Shown here piece by piece: positions 35,680 through 46,584 of a stretch of 64,000 nucleotides of DNA (position 1 is the first letter of the stretch; each line of letters begins with the position of its first letter). The stretch is from positions 3,100,001 to 3,164,000 of the forward strand of contig NW_026944386.1 in NCBI RefSeq assembly GCF_033439725.1. Direction: 5' to 3'. The DNA is from Neurospora tetraspora. Its lineage: Eukaryota > Ascomycota > Sordariomycetes > Sordariales > Sordariaceae. The position numbers and the translations under genes are program-made. Under the pieces are notes generated by a model, which saw only the letters and a list, made by a program, of their open reading frames with translations, made no database searches and was not told the DNA's origin.

Positions 35680-38600
35680 TGATTATTTTACTTTGGTCAT
35701 CGGCATCAGTGGGAGTTGAGTCAAAACCAGTTAGTAGGGTATTAGGAAGTCGTCTAGCTTGGAAAGAAAACATTCAAGCGGAGATGCAAGAAGGGATTTG
35801 GAGATGAGATTTGGAGACTGCTGAGCTGCTGCAAAAGCATATGTCATATGTCAAATGCAAGGTCCTTGTACATACGGAGTTACGGTACGCCGAGAATCGG
35901 TCGGGTTTTCCCCATGGGCAGAAGATGGTGGTCCGAACTAACTCCACCACGCCATGTACACCACATACTGCGCAGTACAGGGCGCAGCACATATGTTGAT
36001 ACTATGGGATTCTGAGAATGCCATATCAGGCTTAGAGGCCTTATTCCCGTGCTCTTTACGCATATGCGCATCCAGGTTTACACTATACGTGCAGTGTAAT
36101 AGCGAATGGAATGCACCGGTTGGAGACTACATAGTAGGTCAATGTGTAGAAGATCGTTGGGAAATCTGAAACTGATCTGCAGTTCCAACATTCGCTCAGA
36201 TGCACACCCGTTCATTTGTCAAACACATACCCAAGAACCGAAAGGACCAACTCCCGATTACGCTCGGAGGTGTGTCCGACCGACGACGGAGAGTCAGTGT
36301 TGTCAATTCCATCACAGTAAAAACCCAGGAACAAGGGAACAAGGATGTGCCGCAGGTCAGCGTCGTAAGCGCGGTCGGGTCCCGCAGTCCCACACCCAAG
36401 TTCCCACAGCGCGGGGACCGGCCTGCTGGGCCCAGACCGTTGCGCTCAGACACGTGGGACACGCAAGACACGCCAGGGCCCTTTTTCAGCTGAGGCTTGC
36501 AGGGCTCTTGCTGGGGCTAGACCGTTCGTCGATTGGATACCTACATTTTTAGACTTTCTGTGAGTTTTGTGGAGGGACGGGGAAAGCTCCGTTGAGACTC
36601 CATTGTCGTGGTAGTTTCTCCGTAGGTTAGGTACTCCGCTAATCGGGAGCTCTTTTGAGCATTCGTTTTGTTGTGTTGTTTCAAGTGAGAGATCTGATCA
36701 CTTGACAATGAATGCTGTTAGATGCGTTGCATACGAGTGTAAACAGACAGGCCTTCGCAGGCCTCCCATTCTTTTTTGTCGATCCGTAACAGATTTGAAT
36801 CAATGGAAGTATGACTGTGAATAGTGACTTAGTAATTCGAAGGCTTGCGGCATACACATGACCGGGACCGAAACCCATCGGCATGTGTACGTGTTTTTCC
36901 GATGCTAGCCTTGAGACTAGTTGGTGCCATACATTGATTGATGAGGATGACAGATTCATTAGCCTCAACTTGTCCTTCGGCTGTGTACACTATTGGGTAG
37001 ATGACGGGACTCAGCTGTCGGGACTCGGGTGGGTTTGTACCAGTACACTACTTTCAAGCACCGCGGATGCCGGTCTTATTGGTCGCCCTGTCACCATTTT
37101 AGAGGCTGACAGTTTAACATGGCTGCATTGTCATTGGAAATTTCTTTACACCTACCCGTGTACGTGCCGTACTGGCGTGTTCTCGGAACCCAAGGGTGTG
37201 TTGTTAAATGAGGTAGCTTGTGCGACGGTAAGATCGGTGCTGTCGATCGTTTTGGTGAAGTCAGAAGTGGAAGCGTTGTCGGCCCTCGGATCGAAACACC
37301 CGACCTCTAGACTACATGGCATAGGAAATTATCTCCCACCGTTTTCAACCGCAACAAGCGGCTGTGTATTCCGAATCAACATTACTTTCCACTTTCCAGA
37401 GGGAACGAGATCATCATTTGTCATACCTTTGGGCGCAGTTGTAGTCGCACCAGCCTAGCCTCAGGCACGAATTCAGCAATGCGATGACTGTGAATGTCTG
37501 AATGACAAAAAGGCTTAAGGCAGCAAGTAGTCTGTAGTGTAGCGTGAAGCACGATCGTACGTACCGCAAGGGCTGGTAGGGCTGCCGAAAAAAGTCCGTT
37601 AGAGACAGAATCACTGCCCAATGATCCAATGATCCGAACAGCTCACAAAAAAAAGGCGTTCGGCGTTCCGCGCACGACGGGGGTCGGGACCGCGCGGGGG
37701 CCCCTGTGCTGCTCCACCCTTCCCGATTAATTGGGAGTGGGGCCAGAGTACCCTTCCGGTTCCCCCACATTCATCCGCTTTCCATCTTTGTTTCGTCCGT
37801 ACCTCCACGTTTCCACGCTCTGCCGTCCTGCAGTCGTGCACCGGTCTGCAACTTTTTTTTTTTTTTGTTCGGCCACGAGGATGCGGCATGAAGCAGTATG
37901 AATGACTAATATAGACTGTCAAAATTGCTTATACAAGCAGGATGAAATGTTGTTCCGACTTGGTGGTTGAAGTGTTGAGAAAAATGTTATAATGAACAAT
38001 TGTGATGCTGAACAGACAACGAAACGAAACTGAGCCAATCACAGATGTAATGCCTAAAATGTCGGCTCTCCCGCTGGGCTGTTGCAGACGCGGACCAAGA
38101 AGCCGCGCTTACGGACGGATCTGATAAACTCAGCTACTTGTTGCTTGTATACATCGCTTTTGGTCACTTTCCCATGCGCGCTTTCGCCTCTTTCTCGGAA
38201 GTCGGATATTCCTGGAGTTAAGCGGGCATCAAGCATGTCAACCACCGTAGCACGGCCACAATGAGACGCAGACAGTCGGCTCCGAGTCGGCCGCTTCTCT
38301 GCGCTGCTAGCGTGTCCTGTTAAAAAAAAAAAATACCAGGCTGCTGTGTAGAGCTGTACACTACAAGGGAAAAGATACGAGAATGCCGCCAAGATGTACT
38401 TTGGAAACGGGAAACTCGGATGGGCAGAGATACGACTGCGCATCCTGACTCATTTTCTTGGGCCTGTTCGATGCTGTGATTTTGAATGAAAAAAAAACTT
38501 GTCTTCGAGAGGTTTCGCTGGTGACAGGTGCCAAAGCTAGTTACGCATCACGTGACACGATGGGCACATGATAAACGTCCAACCACAAGATCCCGTGACG

Positions 38601-39481
38601 ACCACCAAAACATGATTCTTTTAATTCATGTTGAGCGGAGGATTGCTTCCGACGAAAGAAAGCTTACGAATCAACAACTCCATAAGGGTATCCGAAGTCG
38701 TCCGTGTCAAACGGTTATCCACGTATAGCCGAGAGGTGGCTTGAGACCGCTAAACGAACAGTGTACCCACCGCATGAGTGTTAAGGATGAGCCACACTTG
38801 CGACGCCACATCATCCCCACACCCCGATTGGTCAGAGTTCTTGCGGTCGCGGAGACACCAAAGCATCCGTCAGCTTCTGACGTCTCCGCGGTGCTGATGC
38901 TAGCAATATGTCCCGCGCTAGGTGTAGCCGTAGGTGAAGGGTGAGTACGTGGCAGTAAACCCAGCTGAACAATGACAGGTGTCTTCCGTGACTCGTTGGT
39001 AAGAGACAACAAAGCATAAGAGAAAACAGGCCATCGGAGATGGAAGAGCCGGTCTGAGAAAACACGAGGTCGAACAGCCACACTTACCTCCCTGAGAAAC
39101 CTGGGGAAAGGCGCATCTTTTCCAATCAGAATCTTGGGGGCAAGATCTCAGTGATCCGGTAGATTCCCAGTGTGGCTCATTCTCTTGGGAAAGGGTTGTA
39201 GTTTCAAGGTCGTATATTTACCATGTGCTGGGGAGCCCTCAATCTTAGAAAATGGGGAATATGAGAGGATAGGAGACCATTCCGCTGTCCCCGATTATAG
39301 AAAATGATAGGCCGTGGCAAAGCGGAATTGAAAGGTGCGAGATGAAACTTGTGAGACGTGTGCAATGGGATTTTCAGGGTCCTGGCACAGCCCTGCGTCC
39401 CTGACATATGAGTATGGATCCGACTGCCGAGTTTTGTGTACAGGGTCGCTTTTCCGTTGTTTGGATGGGCCTACCGCGGAA

Positions 39482-39549
39482 TACCCGTGGGTGTTGAGGT
39501 GGTCTCTGCAAGAGAGTGGGTATCGAGCCACCTCAAACACCCACGGGTA
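39482..39549. repeat. Foldback: 21/22-base inverted repeat
   Basis: The left arm 39482-39502 (TACCCGTGGG through GAGGTGG) pairs with 39528-39549 with one extra base. The 25 bp between can itself fold (TCTCT and AGAGA). Weaker inverted similarity continues outward on both sides (TTTCCGTT on the left and the complement of AACGGAAA on the right), so it may be the core of an older foldback. No target duplication was recognised. Confidence 0.7.
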
Positions 39550-40294
39550 GACGACCAGGACGACGCAGAACGGAAATCGCCAAGAGACGTGATGAAAGAG
39601 GCTGTGCTAAAAATGTGGGTCGGACAGGTCGCTTGAGTGTGTCATGTGCTACACAGAAAATAGCAGGCTATCGTCCATTGTAAGCTACAAGCTTCCACTT
39701 TTCTTGTAGTCATTCCAAGTTTCAGTTGCAGTGAGGTCCGTGCCCCCCCTCCGGCTCGAACCCTCTCTCACCCGAGTTGTCGCGCGACTCCCCGATTCAC
39801 GCACTTCAGTCCCTCCACACCAAATCGTCGTGACCAACGGCATCATGGCCCAGACCCGTCACAGTCGGCGTATGCGCGGCTTTGGCTAGCTCCTCCTTCT
39901 CTTGTGTGTTTTCCAAATAGAACGTCTTTTTCGCACAGTTTGCATTCCAATGGAGCCGTCGGCCAGCTGTCATGGAAATCCGAAATGTTCAGCAATGGGC
40001 TGCCCCTGGGCCCTGGCCGTTGTGCGTCACGACTAGTCACGCCCTCGGCAGTTCGCAGCTTTGACCAGAAAACCCAGGAAGCCAGTCAGAATGGGGACGT
40101 TCCATCACTTAGGTACCTCCCCTTGTTGGGTAGGCAGTAGTGTCGAAGCACGGCCAGACACTCTACACTCACATGGCCTTGCTCTTCGACGAAAGCAATG
40201 ACTCGAGCTAGAAGAAACCAACAGAAACCAGAGGTATACACAGCGGTTATACGACTCAGTATACGACTCGAACCGTCAGTCAGCAAGTTCGATG

Positions 40295-40315
40295 CGTCAA
40301 ACGTCAAACGTCAAA
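40295..40315 (+). repeat. Three CGTCAAA repeats
   Basis: CGTCAAACGTCAAACGTCAAA, in the distal upstream region of the Rpn4-like gene; a TATACGACTC duplication lies just before it (40248 and 40260). Confidence 0.7.
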
Positions 40316-41038
40316 ACCCAGCCGGGTCCCATGGAAATGCCTGGGTTGTGTCGACTCAAACTCGGGCTATGACCACATTCGAAGACTTGCCGAGATTGCA
40401 GACAACCGAGGCCATCGACACGGGGAGACGGACTCGACACGGGCTGACATGAAGCTTAGTGAGTTGATCGTATACCGCATTGGTGTGGCCCTTTACCCCA
40501 TATTCTTTGTGCTCTTCCGTCAGCGGTTCCATTCTTTGGTCATCACCTCTGATCTTTTGGTCCCCTGTTTTTCCCGCGACGGGCATCCGCTAACTCGTTT
40601 GGCTCCAAAGTACGACAAGCGGAAGCCCAGCGGAGAAGTCGCACCCAACTAGGACCCCCAACTGCAGGGCAGAGGTTCGAGGCTCATGCACGCACCCAGG
40701 GCACCCCAACCCTGGTCTTCCTTGTTCTCGGTCATTCCAGGGCTCGCTCCAGTCGACCACACTCGACCCCCAACACCCGACGCTAGTGCCCTGTGCTCCC
40801 TGCGACTCCACTGTCGAGGTCGCGCCCACGGTGCGCACCCTGTCTTCCAGGTTGGCAGGGGGGGTACCTGAAGGGAGGTACCACTGCAACGTCGAGGTAC
40901 AGAGGTACGGGGGTACGTACACCTCCTTCCACTTCCTCTGCCCGCACTCCCGTCCTCTTACATCATTATCTGGACGGACACCACGGGGCATAACATCACC
41001 CCACCAGACTCAACCGCACTCAACTACCTCAGCGTACA

Positions 41039-41045
41039 TTAGTCA
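41039..41045 (+). promoter_or_regulatory. Possible AP-1/Yap1-type site before the Rpn4-like gene
   Basis: TTAGTCA (TGACTAA on the other strand), 166 bp before the ATG at 41211. Yeast RPN4 is known to be activated by Yap1 through such sites; here a single 7-mer is weak evidence. Confidence 0.25.
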
Positions 41046-41210
41046 CCATTCCCGGGGCATCGCTTCTTCGATTATAAGAACTGTGTCGGTGCTTCGAATT
41101 GCTTCTCTTAAATTTGCCACTGGTATTCCCACCTACTGCTATTCCAACTACCACCAAACAAAACCACAACATCCTACCACTTCAATATCAGTCCATACAT
41201 AACACTTACC

Positions 41211-43337
41211 ATGCCACTGATGCCGCAACCCACTTTGATGCCTTCACTACAATCTCCGAGTCCCCCTCAACAACAATATCAACAACAGCAACAACATCGC
41301 ACTCTCGGCTATCCACAGCGAACACTCTTGCCTCAACAGAAACAGCAACAGCAACCGCCACAGCAACAGCAGCCGTTGGCCTACTTGACGAGTAACTTCA
41401 ACCCCCAACAGTCGTCTGTGGCCTCCTTCAACTCCAGTCCGGCATTTACTACCATCAGCGATTTCGACCAAGACTTCGACCAGGACTACAGCAACTGTCC
41501 TAGTCTGACTGCATCGCCGGTGTCGACGTACTCGCTTCCTGCGTACCCCTCCACCTCGCAGCATCGCTCGTCTTTGTCTGCCTTTGACAGCATACCCAGC
41601 ACCACCACAGTCCCCCGCGCCGCTCAAGGCGCTGCTGAACCTTTGTTCACCCTTTGGGCCGACCCGATGCAAACGGAAACCTGGCTACAACCCGCTGACC
41701 AACTGACATCCAAGTCGGCTGGTCGCTATGGTCACCACCGCGAGTCCTCCCTTTCTTCACTTGGCTCAGCTGGTCCGGCATCTCCCTACTCGAACAACAC
41801 GTCTAATCCGCAGATCGCCGTAACAGACTTCAACGATTTTAGCGGGTTCGAGGACCTGAACTACCACGTGGTTCCCTCCAAATCGTCGACCACTCTTCAT
41901 CCCAGCTTTCCCGGCTATGCCAACTCGAATGTGGTGCCCATTACTGGCTACTCGCGTGTCCCTGCGGTGCCCAAGCAAAATAACAACAAGCCTCGGCCTG
42001 CGCCGGTGGCGAGTTCCATTATGAGTGACTCATCTGCCACACCAGCAGGCGAGGCTGAGGACGCTGGCAGGCAAAAGAATGGTGAGAGCCAAGAGAATAC
42101 CGGTCTCCCTGTCCGTGACCAAAGCTTACAATTTGACGATGCAGCTGTCAACACCAACGCCCCTCCCAAGTTCGATCGGACCTTGACTGATATCATGAAC
42201 GACGAGCTGTACCATCCGGATCTGGTCATCACAACCTCTGCTCCGGCACCACAGCAGACGCTGACCACGAGCAACAACAACTTCAACAAAGTGGTCGAGA
42301 CCGCAAACCAGCATCTGAGCGCGATGCAGTCTCCTGTGTCGAGTAACAACTCGCCGTTCCGTCAGGGATCCCCACATTCTGCCACTCTCCAAGACTTCTC
42401 CTCTTTGAACATGGCGTCGACACCGCAGGTTCGATTAGGGTCCGCGCAACATATGCGTGAGAGCGATAAAGCAGCACAGGATGCCGCCTGGCAGCAATCG
42501 CTTGCGAGACACAATCAGGACATGACGCCCAAGACCATCTCGCCCAAGGACGCCTTGCTGGACTTCCGCGAGCCTGAAGGTGAATCGAACTTCCCTCTTT
42601 TTCCTCAGCCAGACAACCACGGATTCAACTCGGACGCGATGAGCAAGGGACTCTCGCACCAGTCGCTTGATGGGCTGCCAACTTTGGGTGATATGTCCAC
42701 CTTCAACTTCAACTTCAACCCGTCGAACCTCGACTCTCTGCCAACTTTCAACGGTCTTCAGCAGCTTCCCCAGGCTTTGCAACAGTACTCTTTCGTCAAC
42801 CAACCCCGACAGCCCAGCACTGTGCCGTCGCTGGCGACGTCAAGAATGAGCTCTGCGGAAACTGGTATCACGGACTCTCCTCGGAGCAACGTGGTCCAGC
42901 GACCGGTGGATACCCGTGCTGAGGGTGGAACTTACACGTGTACCTACCACGGCTGCCCTCTACGCTTCGACACGCCTCAGCTTCTCCAGAAGCACAAGAG
43001 AGAGGGCCATCGTCAAGCACACGGGCTAAACTCGAGGCAACCCAACGGCATGACTTTGAATAGGGTGGATACTCAAGCTGGTCCTCACCGTTGTGAGCGG
43101 ATCAACCCAAGCACCGGCAAGCCATGCAACCAGATCTTTTCCCGACCTTACGATCTTACCCGTCATGAGGACACAATCCACAACGCACGCAAGAAGAAGG
43201 TCCGCTGCGAGATTTGCACGGACGAGAAGACTTTCAGCCGCGCGGATGCGCTTACACGACATTTCCGGGTGTGCCACCCGGACGTCCCATTCAATGGTGG
43301 AAAGCAGCGTAAGGCTCGTGGGGGCCGCAGCGGTTGA
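41211..43337 (+). CDS. rpn4: C2H2 zinc-finger transcription factor, Rpn4-like
   Basis: A single-exon protein of 708 residues. The N-terminal third is rich in Gln, Ser and Pro (runs of QQ at about residues 22-60), followed by acidic and disordered segments typical of activation regions. Three C2H2-like fingers end the protein: YTCTYHGCPLRFDTP with HKREGH (about 577-602), CERINPSTGKPCNQIFSRPY with HEDTIH (about 627-656), and CEICTDEKTFSRADALTRH with a second His (about 665-690), then a basic tail. The IFSRPYDLTRH and KTFSRADALTRH signature matches the C-terminal fingers of yeast Rpn4, which switches on proteasome genes and is itself a short-lived protein. The function in this organism is inferred from that. 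The ATG at 41211 is the first in a leader with no close upstream ATG. Confidence 0.82.
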   Translation: MPLMPQPTLMPSLQSPSPPQQQYQQQQQHRTLGYPQRTLLPQQKQQQQPPQQQQPLAYLTSNFNPQQSSVASFNSSPAFTTISDFDQDFDQDYSNCPSLTASPVSTYSLPAYPSTSQHRSSLSAFDSIPSTTTVPRAAQGAAEPLFTLWADPMQTETWLQPADQLTSKSAGRYGHHRESSLSSLGSAGPASPYSNNTSNPQIAVTDFNDFSGFEDLNYHVVPSKSSTTLHPSFPGYANSNVVPITGYSRVPAVPKQNNNKPRPAPVASSIMSDSSATPAGEAEDAGRQKNGESQENTGLPVRDQSLQFDDAAVNTNAPPKFDRTLTDIMNDELYHPDLVITTSAPAPQQTLTTSNNNFNKVVETANQHLSAMQSPVSSNNSPFRQGSPHSATLQDFSSLNMASTPQVRLGSAQHMRESDKAAQDAAWQQSLARHNQDMTPKTISPKDALLDFREPEGESNFPLFPQPDNHGFNSDAMSKGLSHQSLDGLPTLGDMSTFNFNFNPSNLDSLPTFNGLQQLPQALQQYSFVNQPRQPSTVPSLATSRMSSAETGITDSPRSNVVQRPVDTRAEGGTYTCTYHGCPLRFDTPQLLQKHKREGHRQAHGLNSRQPNGMTLNRVDTQAGPHRCERINPSTGKPCNQIFSRPYDLTRHEDTIHNARKKKVRCEICTDEKTFSRADALTRHFRVCHPDVPFNGGKQRKARGGRSG

Positions 43338-45340
43338 ATGCTGAAAACACGTGTGTCCCTGATTGGCAAAAGCGCTATCGCTCCTGACATTCAGGGTCCA
43401 ATCTACCGTCAAAGCGTGCAGGAACTAGACATTGCGTCGCGCTCTGATGACGGAGTCGGATGCAATCTGGCGACGAGATCAGCAAAGACAGATATGGAAC
43501 AAGCCTGTCTGGTGGTTCATTTGTCTGGAGCATGCAATCACTTGCACAGCGATGACGTCTGCGGTTGCAGCACGTTGCTGGACAGGCTGAACAGGGCCGG
43601 AAAGGGAGGGGTTCTAAGACATGGCTTGCAACCCAATTGCGCCCTCTGATTGGCCGGAGCGAGCCCCTTGTGGTACCCCGCCAAAATTCAGGGTCCGTCA
43701 TGGCGTCGCTCGCTGCAGGGTCTTTGGCGTTCCCTACCGTCTTTGGCCTTTGCGCACTCTCTGTTCTTGCGCTCCTGCATCATTGATTTTTGTTGGTGTT
43801 GCTCAGCCACGCGGTAGAAGCAGCAAGGTCAGCCGAGCGGGTCGGAAAGATTCTGAGGAGTCTTGTGTGATTACGGTGGTTTCTGGCAAATCACCGGCTT
43901 CCCGACCGCTGCCCGAGGAAGACCGAACATGGGAATGGTCTTTGTGCACCGCCATATGACGTCATTTGCAACCTTTGGACCCGGTTGTCCACACCAGCCT
44001 TCTATCATCAGCATCACTATGAAAGGACACAAGTCCAGACCTGACATCAGAGACGGTTCAGGCCTTTTCTGAGCTTGTTCGATCTCTACCAGCGATGATT
44101 TCAGCGAGGAAAGATTCTGCGGACAATTGTATTTTTCCGATGATGCTTTCTGGTCCGGGTGGGATGCAGAGTGATGAGGTGGGGTGCGCCGTACCGCACT
44201 ATCGATGAGTGGCCGGCAATGACGACAGCTTCCTTTATGGGAAGTTCCGGGAATGGTGTCATGTTATTTTCCTCAGTTTGGGTTCCTCATTGTATTCATG
44301 CTACAGCGGGACGCTTAAATGTCCAACATTTTCCTTTTTCAGTCTTCTGCAATTTTTGGGGAAACTGTAATGATGTACAACACTTTGCATGTGGGCTATG
44401 ATTTCATTTTCTGGCGACCATTTTCATCTTTCCTATCACAAGCGGTTTCGGCTTTTCAATAGTTCGGCGTCATTGCGGGAGATCTTGTTCTGTTTTGGGA
44501 AGACTCTGATGTATTATGACTTTTCTTCTCTCGACATTTCCTGGACGCTTTACATCATTGTACACTCAAGTATGGAAAGCGGGGGTTCTAGAGACTATAC
44601 AGGGTATAAACGAGAGAAGCATGACGATGTTTACGACGGGAAAACGAAAAGGAACAAGGGAGGAAAGAAAGAATGAGCGAAGTGACAAAAATACCTCCAA
44701 GAACAGCGATCTTCACAGATGCACTTTATCATGTATTTTTAGATAGAACCAAACCAATAATCACTGAAAGAATGAAGCAGAAAAGATAACACAAATTTTG
44801 TGATGACGGCGTGATTGTCGTGTGTTTCGCACCGTGATACCAACCGAGGGATATTGGACTTGGCAGCAGTGGTTCCGTAGTCCAAAAGCAGCACACCTTA
44901 ACGCTATCAACCATACCACACACATGACTGAACTTCTCAACAGCCATCATCCCTTACAACTTGCCTGTATGTAGAGAGCTCGCTTGTTAGTCACTCGGTT
45001 TGCAGGCTCCAAGCCATACCTCTAGCGAAGCGGTACCGAGTATCCATCGTCATCATCATCATCATCGTTGTCATCACCGTTATACCAACTATCATCTACT
45101 ACTCACATGGAATCACGGTATAACACTGGGTCGTCCGTTCATCTTCGAGTTATTATCTAATGGCGATGGCATAGACAGATATAACTTTGATAGGTGCCTT
45201 TGGGTGGGTGCCTTAGACTTGGACTAGGATTTGAGTTTGGGTTTGAGTTGTTGAAGAAACTCAACGCAGAGCAGCCTACAATGCTGGATGGATGTGATGT
45301 GCTGTGATGTGCTCGGGCAGTCTGCTATATAGATCCCGGA

Positions 45341-45380
45341 GACACGAAGACACGAAGACACGAAGACACGAAGACACGAA
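45341..45380 (+). repeat. GACACGAA minisatellite, five units
   Basis: Five perfect tandem copies of the 8 bp unit. Confidence 0.9.
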
Positions 45381-45771
45381 GACGGACGACCCTAGATAGT
45401 AGAGATAAGATAGATGTAGTGTTTGACTTGGGGTGATCGATCCAACGGAGGAGTCTTTGAGTGAAGGGAGCAGAACCAGAACAAATGTTGGATTTTTGAT
45501 CCAACCGTGTGTTGAATATAGTTACAGTGTTGCATAACGTTACTAATTATCTGGTACAGACATCGAAAGAAGCAGCAAACGGGGAAGAGCAATAGCTATG
45601 TATGATGAGTGAAACGGCGATGGCGGAAGGTAATGGTGGTGGGATGCTGGAGTATGTACGTGGTTTAAGTCTGTTTGCGTTTGTGTCTTGTGTGAATCTT
45701 TTTGCCATGGCTACCTACCTCGCTATGTCTTGGAGAGGGGTTCTCATCCTTTTCGTTCACGACTCTCACCT

Positions 45772-45798
<27 letters not shown>
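45772..45798 (+). repeat. Poly-A tract of 27
   Basis: An unbroken A run following CTCTCACCT. No gene-like sequence precedes it that would suggest a retroposed transcript. Confidence 0.9.
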
Positions 45799-45802
<4 letters not shown>

Positions 45803-45932
45803 CTTCCTAGATGTATATGTAATTATAGAAGTGAACCTATCCTATTAGCTAGCTGTGTCTGCAAATAAGTAAGTAAGTAACTAACCTTTTGATGAAACTG
45901 GAAGTTCCACTGGGGGTTACCAAGTTTAAGAC

Positions 45933-45968
<36 letters not shown>
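45933..45968 (+). repeat. GCTT microsatellite, nine units
   Basis: Nine perfect copies of GCTT. Confidence 0.9.
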
Positions 45969-45969
<1 letters not shown>

Positions 45970-46584
45970 AAAACGAGGGATTGGGGAATTCTCATGTAAG
46001 CCATCGAGAGTTGAGGTTGAAGCCAAATCTTTTTCGCAAAGAGATACTGATTGAGGTTTTACGCTCAACTGTTTACTTACCATTGTACCGGACTTCTAGG
46101 ATAGTTTGAAAGCATCTTCGTAGCGGAATTTGTAGGGAGATATGTTGGGTGAGATAAAGTGAACAAGGCACCTTCATATTGTACCTATTTGTCCATGGCA
46201 AAAGTGATCGTATCTATTCATCAATGTAGGTATTTATCAAGATATCATGTCTGCTCTGCAACCAAGTGGAACAGTGATTTGTACCATGTGAGTTGTTGAT
46301 TTATGTAAAATAATAAATTTCTTTTTAGAAACAGGCAGCAATCAAGCAAAAACATTACAAAACACCAAACCCAGTTTTCGCCGCCAAGTTCAGGTCAGGG
46401 TGTGGGCTACCTATTCTACCAAATTTGAGTGATTGATGCATTTCATTTCTCCATGTTCCTTTCCATACTTATGTCCATCCGCACATTTTTGTACACCCGG
46501 GTAGTTCATCATAAAAACAACATGTGACACAACACGACACGACATGACACGGCACACCCACTCCCAGAGGTGTATGTGTGTGAC

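Larger units (their letters stand above)
31743..41210. other. 9.5 kb stretch without convincing genes
   Basis: Between the Ras-GAP stop and the Rpn4-like start I see no frame with recognisable domains or good codon bias; the longest ATG-started ORF is 191 codons (36883-37458). Base composition is near balanced, with no obvious TA-rich, RIP-like block. It contains GTAA/GTAT repeats (about 32705-32732), a 14 bp palindrome (33274-33287), a CGCAT array, a CA-rich run (about 34317-34391), a MULE-like element (35088-35670), a T16-type run near 37850, a foldback (39482-39549), and short repeats at 40248-40316. Most of it may be UTR, regulatory DNA or non-coding RNA. Confidence 0.55.
43338..46584. 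other. 3.2 kb spacer between Rpn4-like and RPA190 genes
   Basis: No supported gene; ORFs are all under about 115 codons and without motifs. From 45 kb onward simple repeats accumulate: CAT triplets (about 45048-45070), GACACGAA (45341-45380), A27 (45772-45798) and GCTT (45933-45968). Both flanking genes end here, so part is 3' UTR. Confidence 0.55.

Noticed and set aside
34713-39734. AGTTTCAGTTGCAGTG shared by two sites 5 kb apart
   Set aside because: A single 16 bp match is about what chance gives in a 64 kb window; flanks do not match.
39754-39764. tRNA B-box-like GGCTCGAACCC
   Set aside because: Spacing is one base short of the tRNA consensus and no acceptor or anticodon arm could be folded around it.
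32000-41000. RIP-mutated repeat block
   Set aside because: The interval is not markedly TA-rich and has no long duplicated sequence, so the signature of repeat-induced point mutation is absent by eye.
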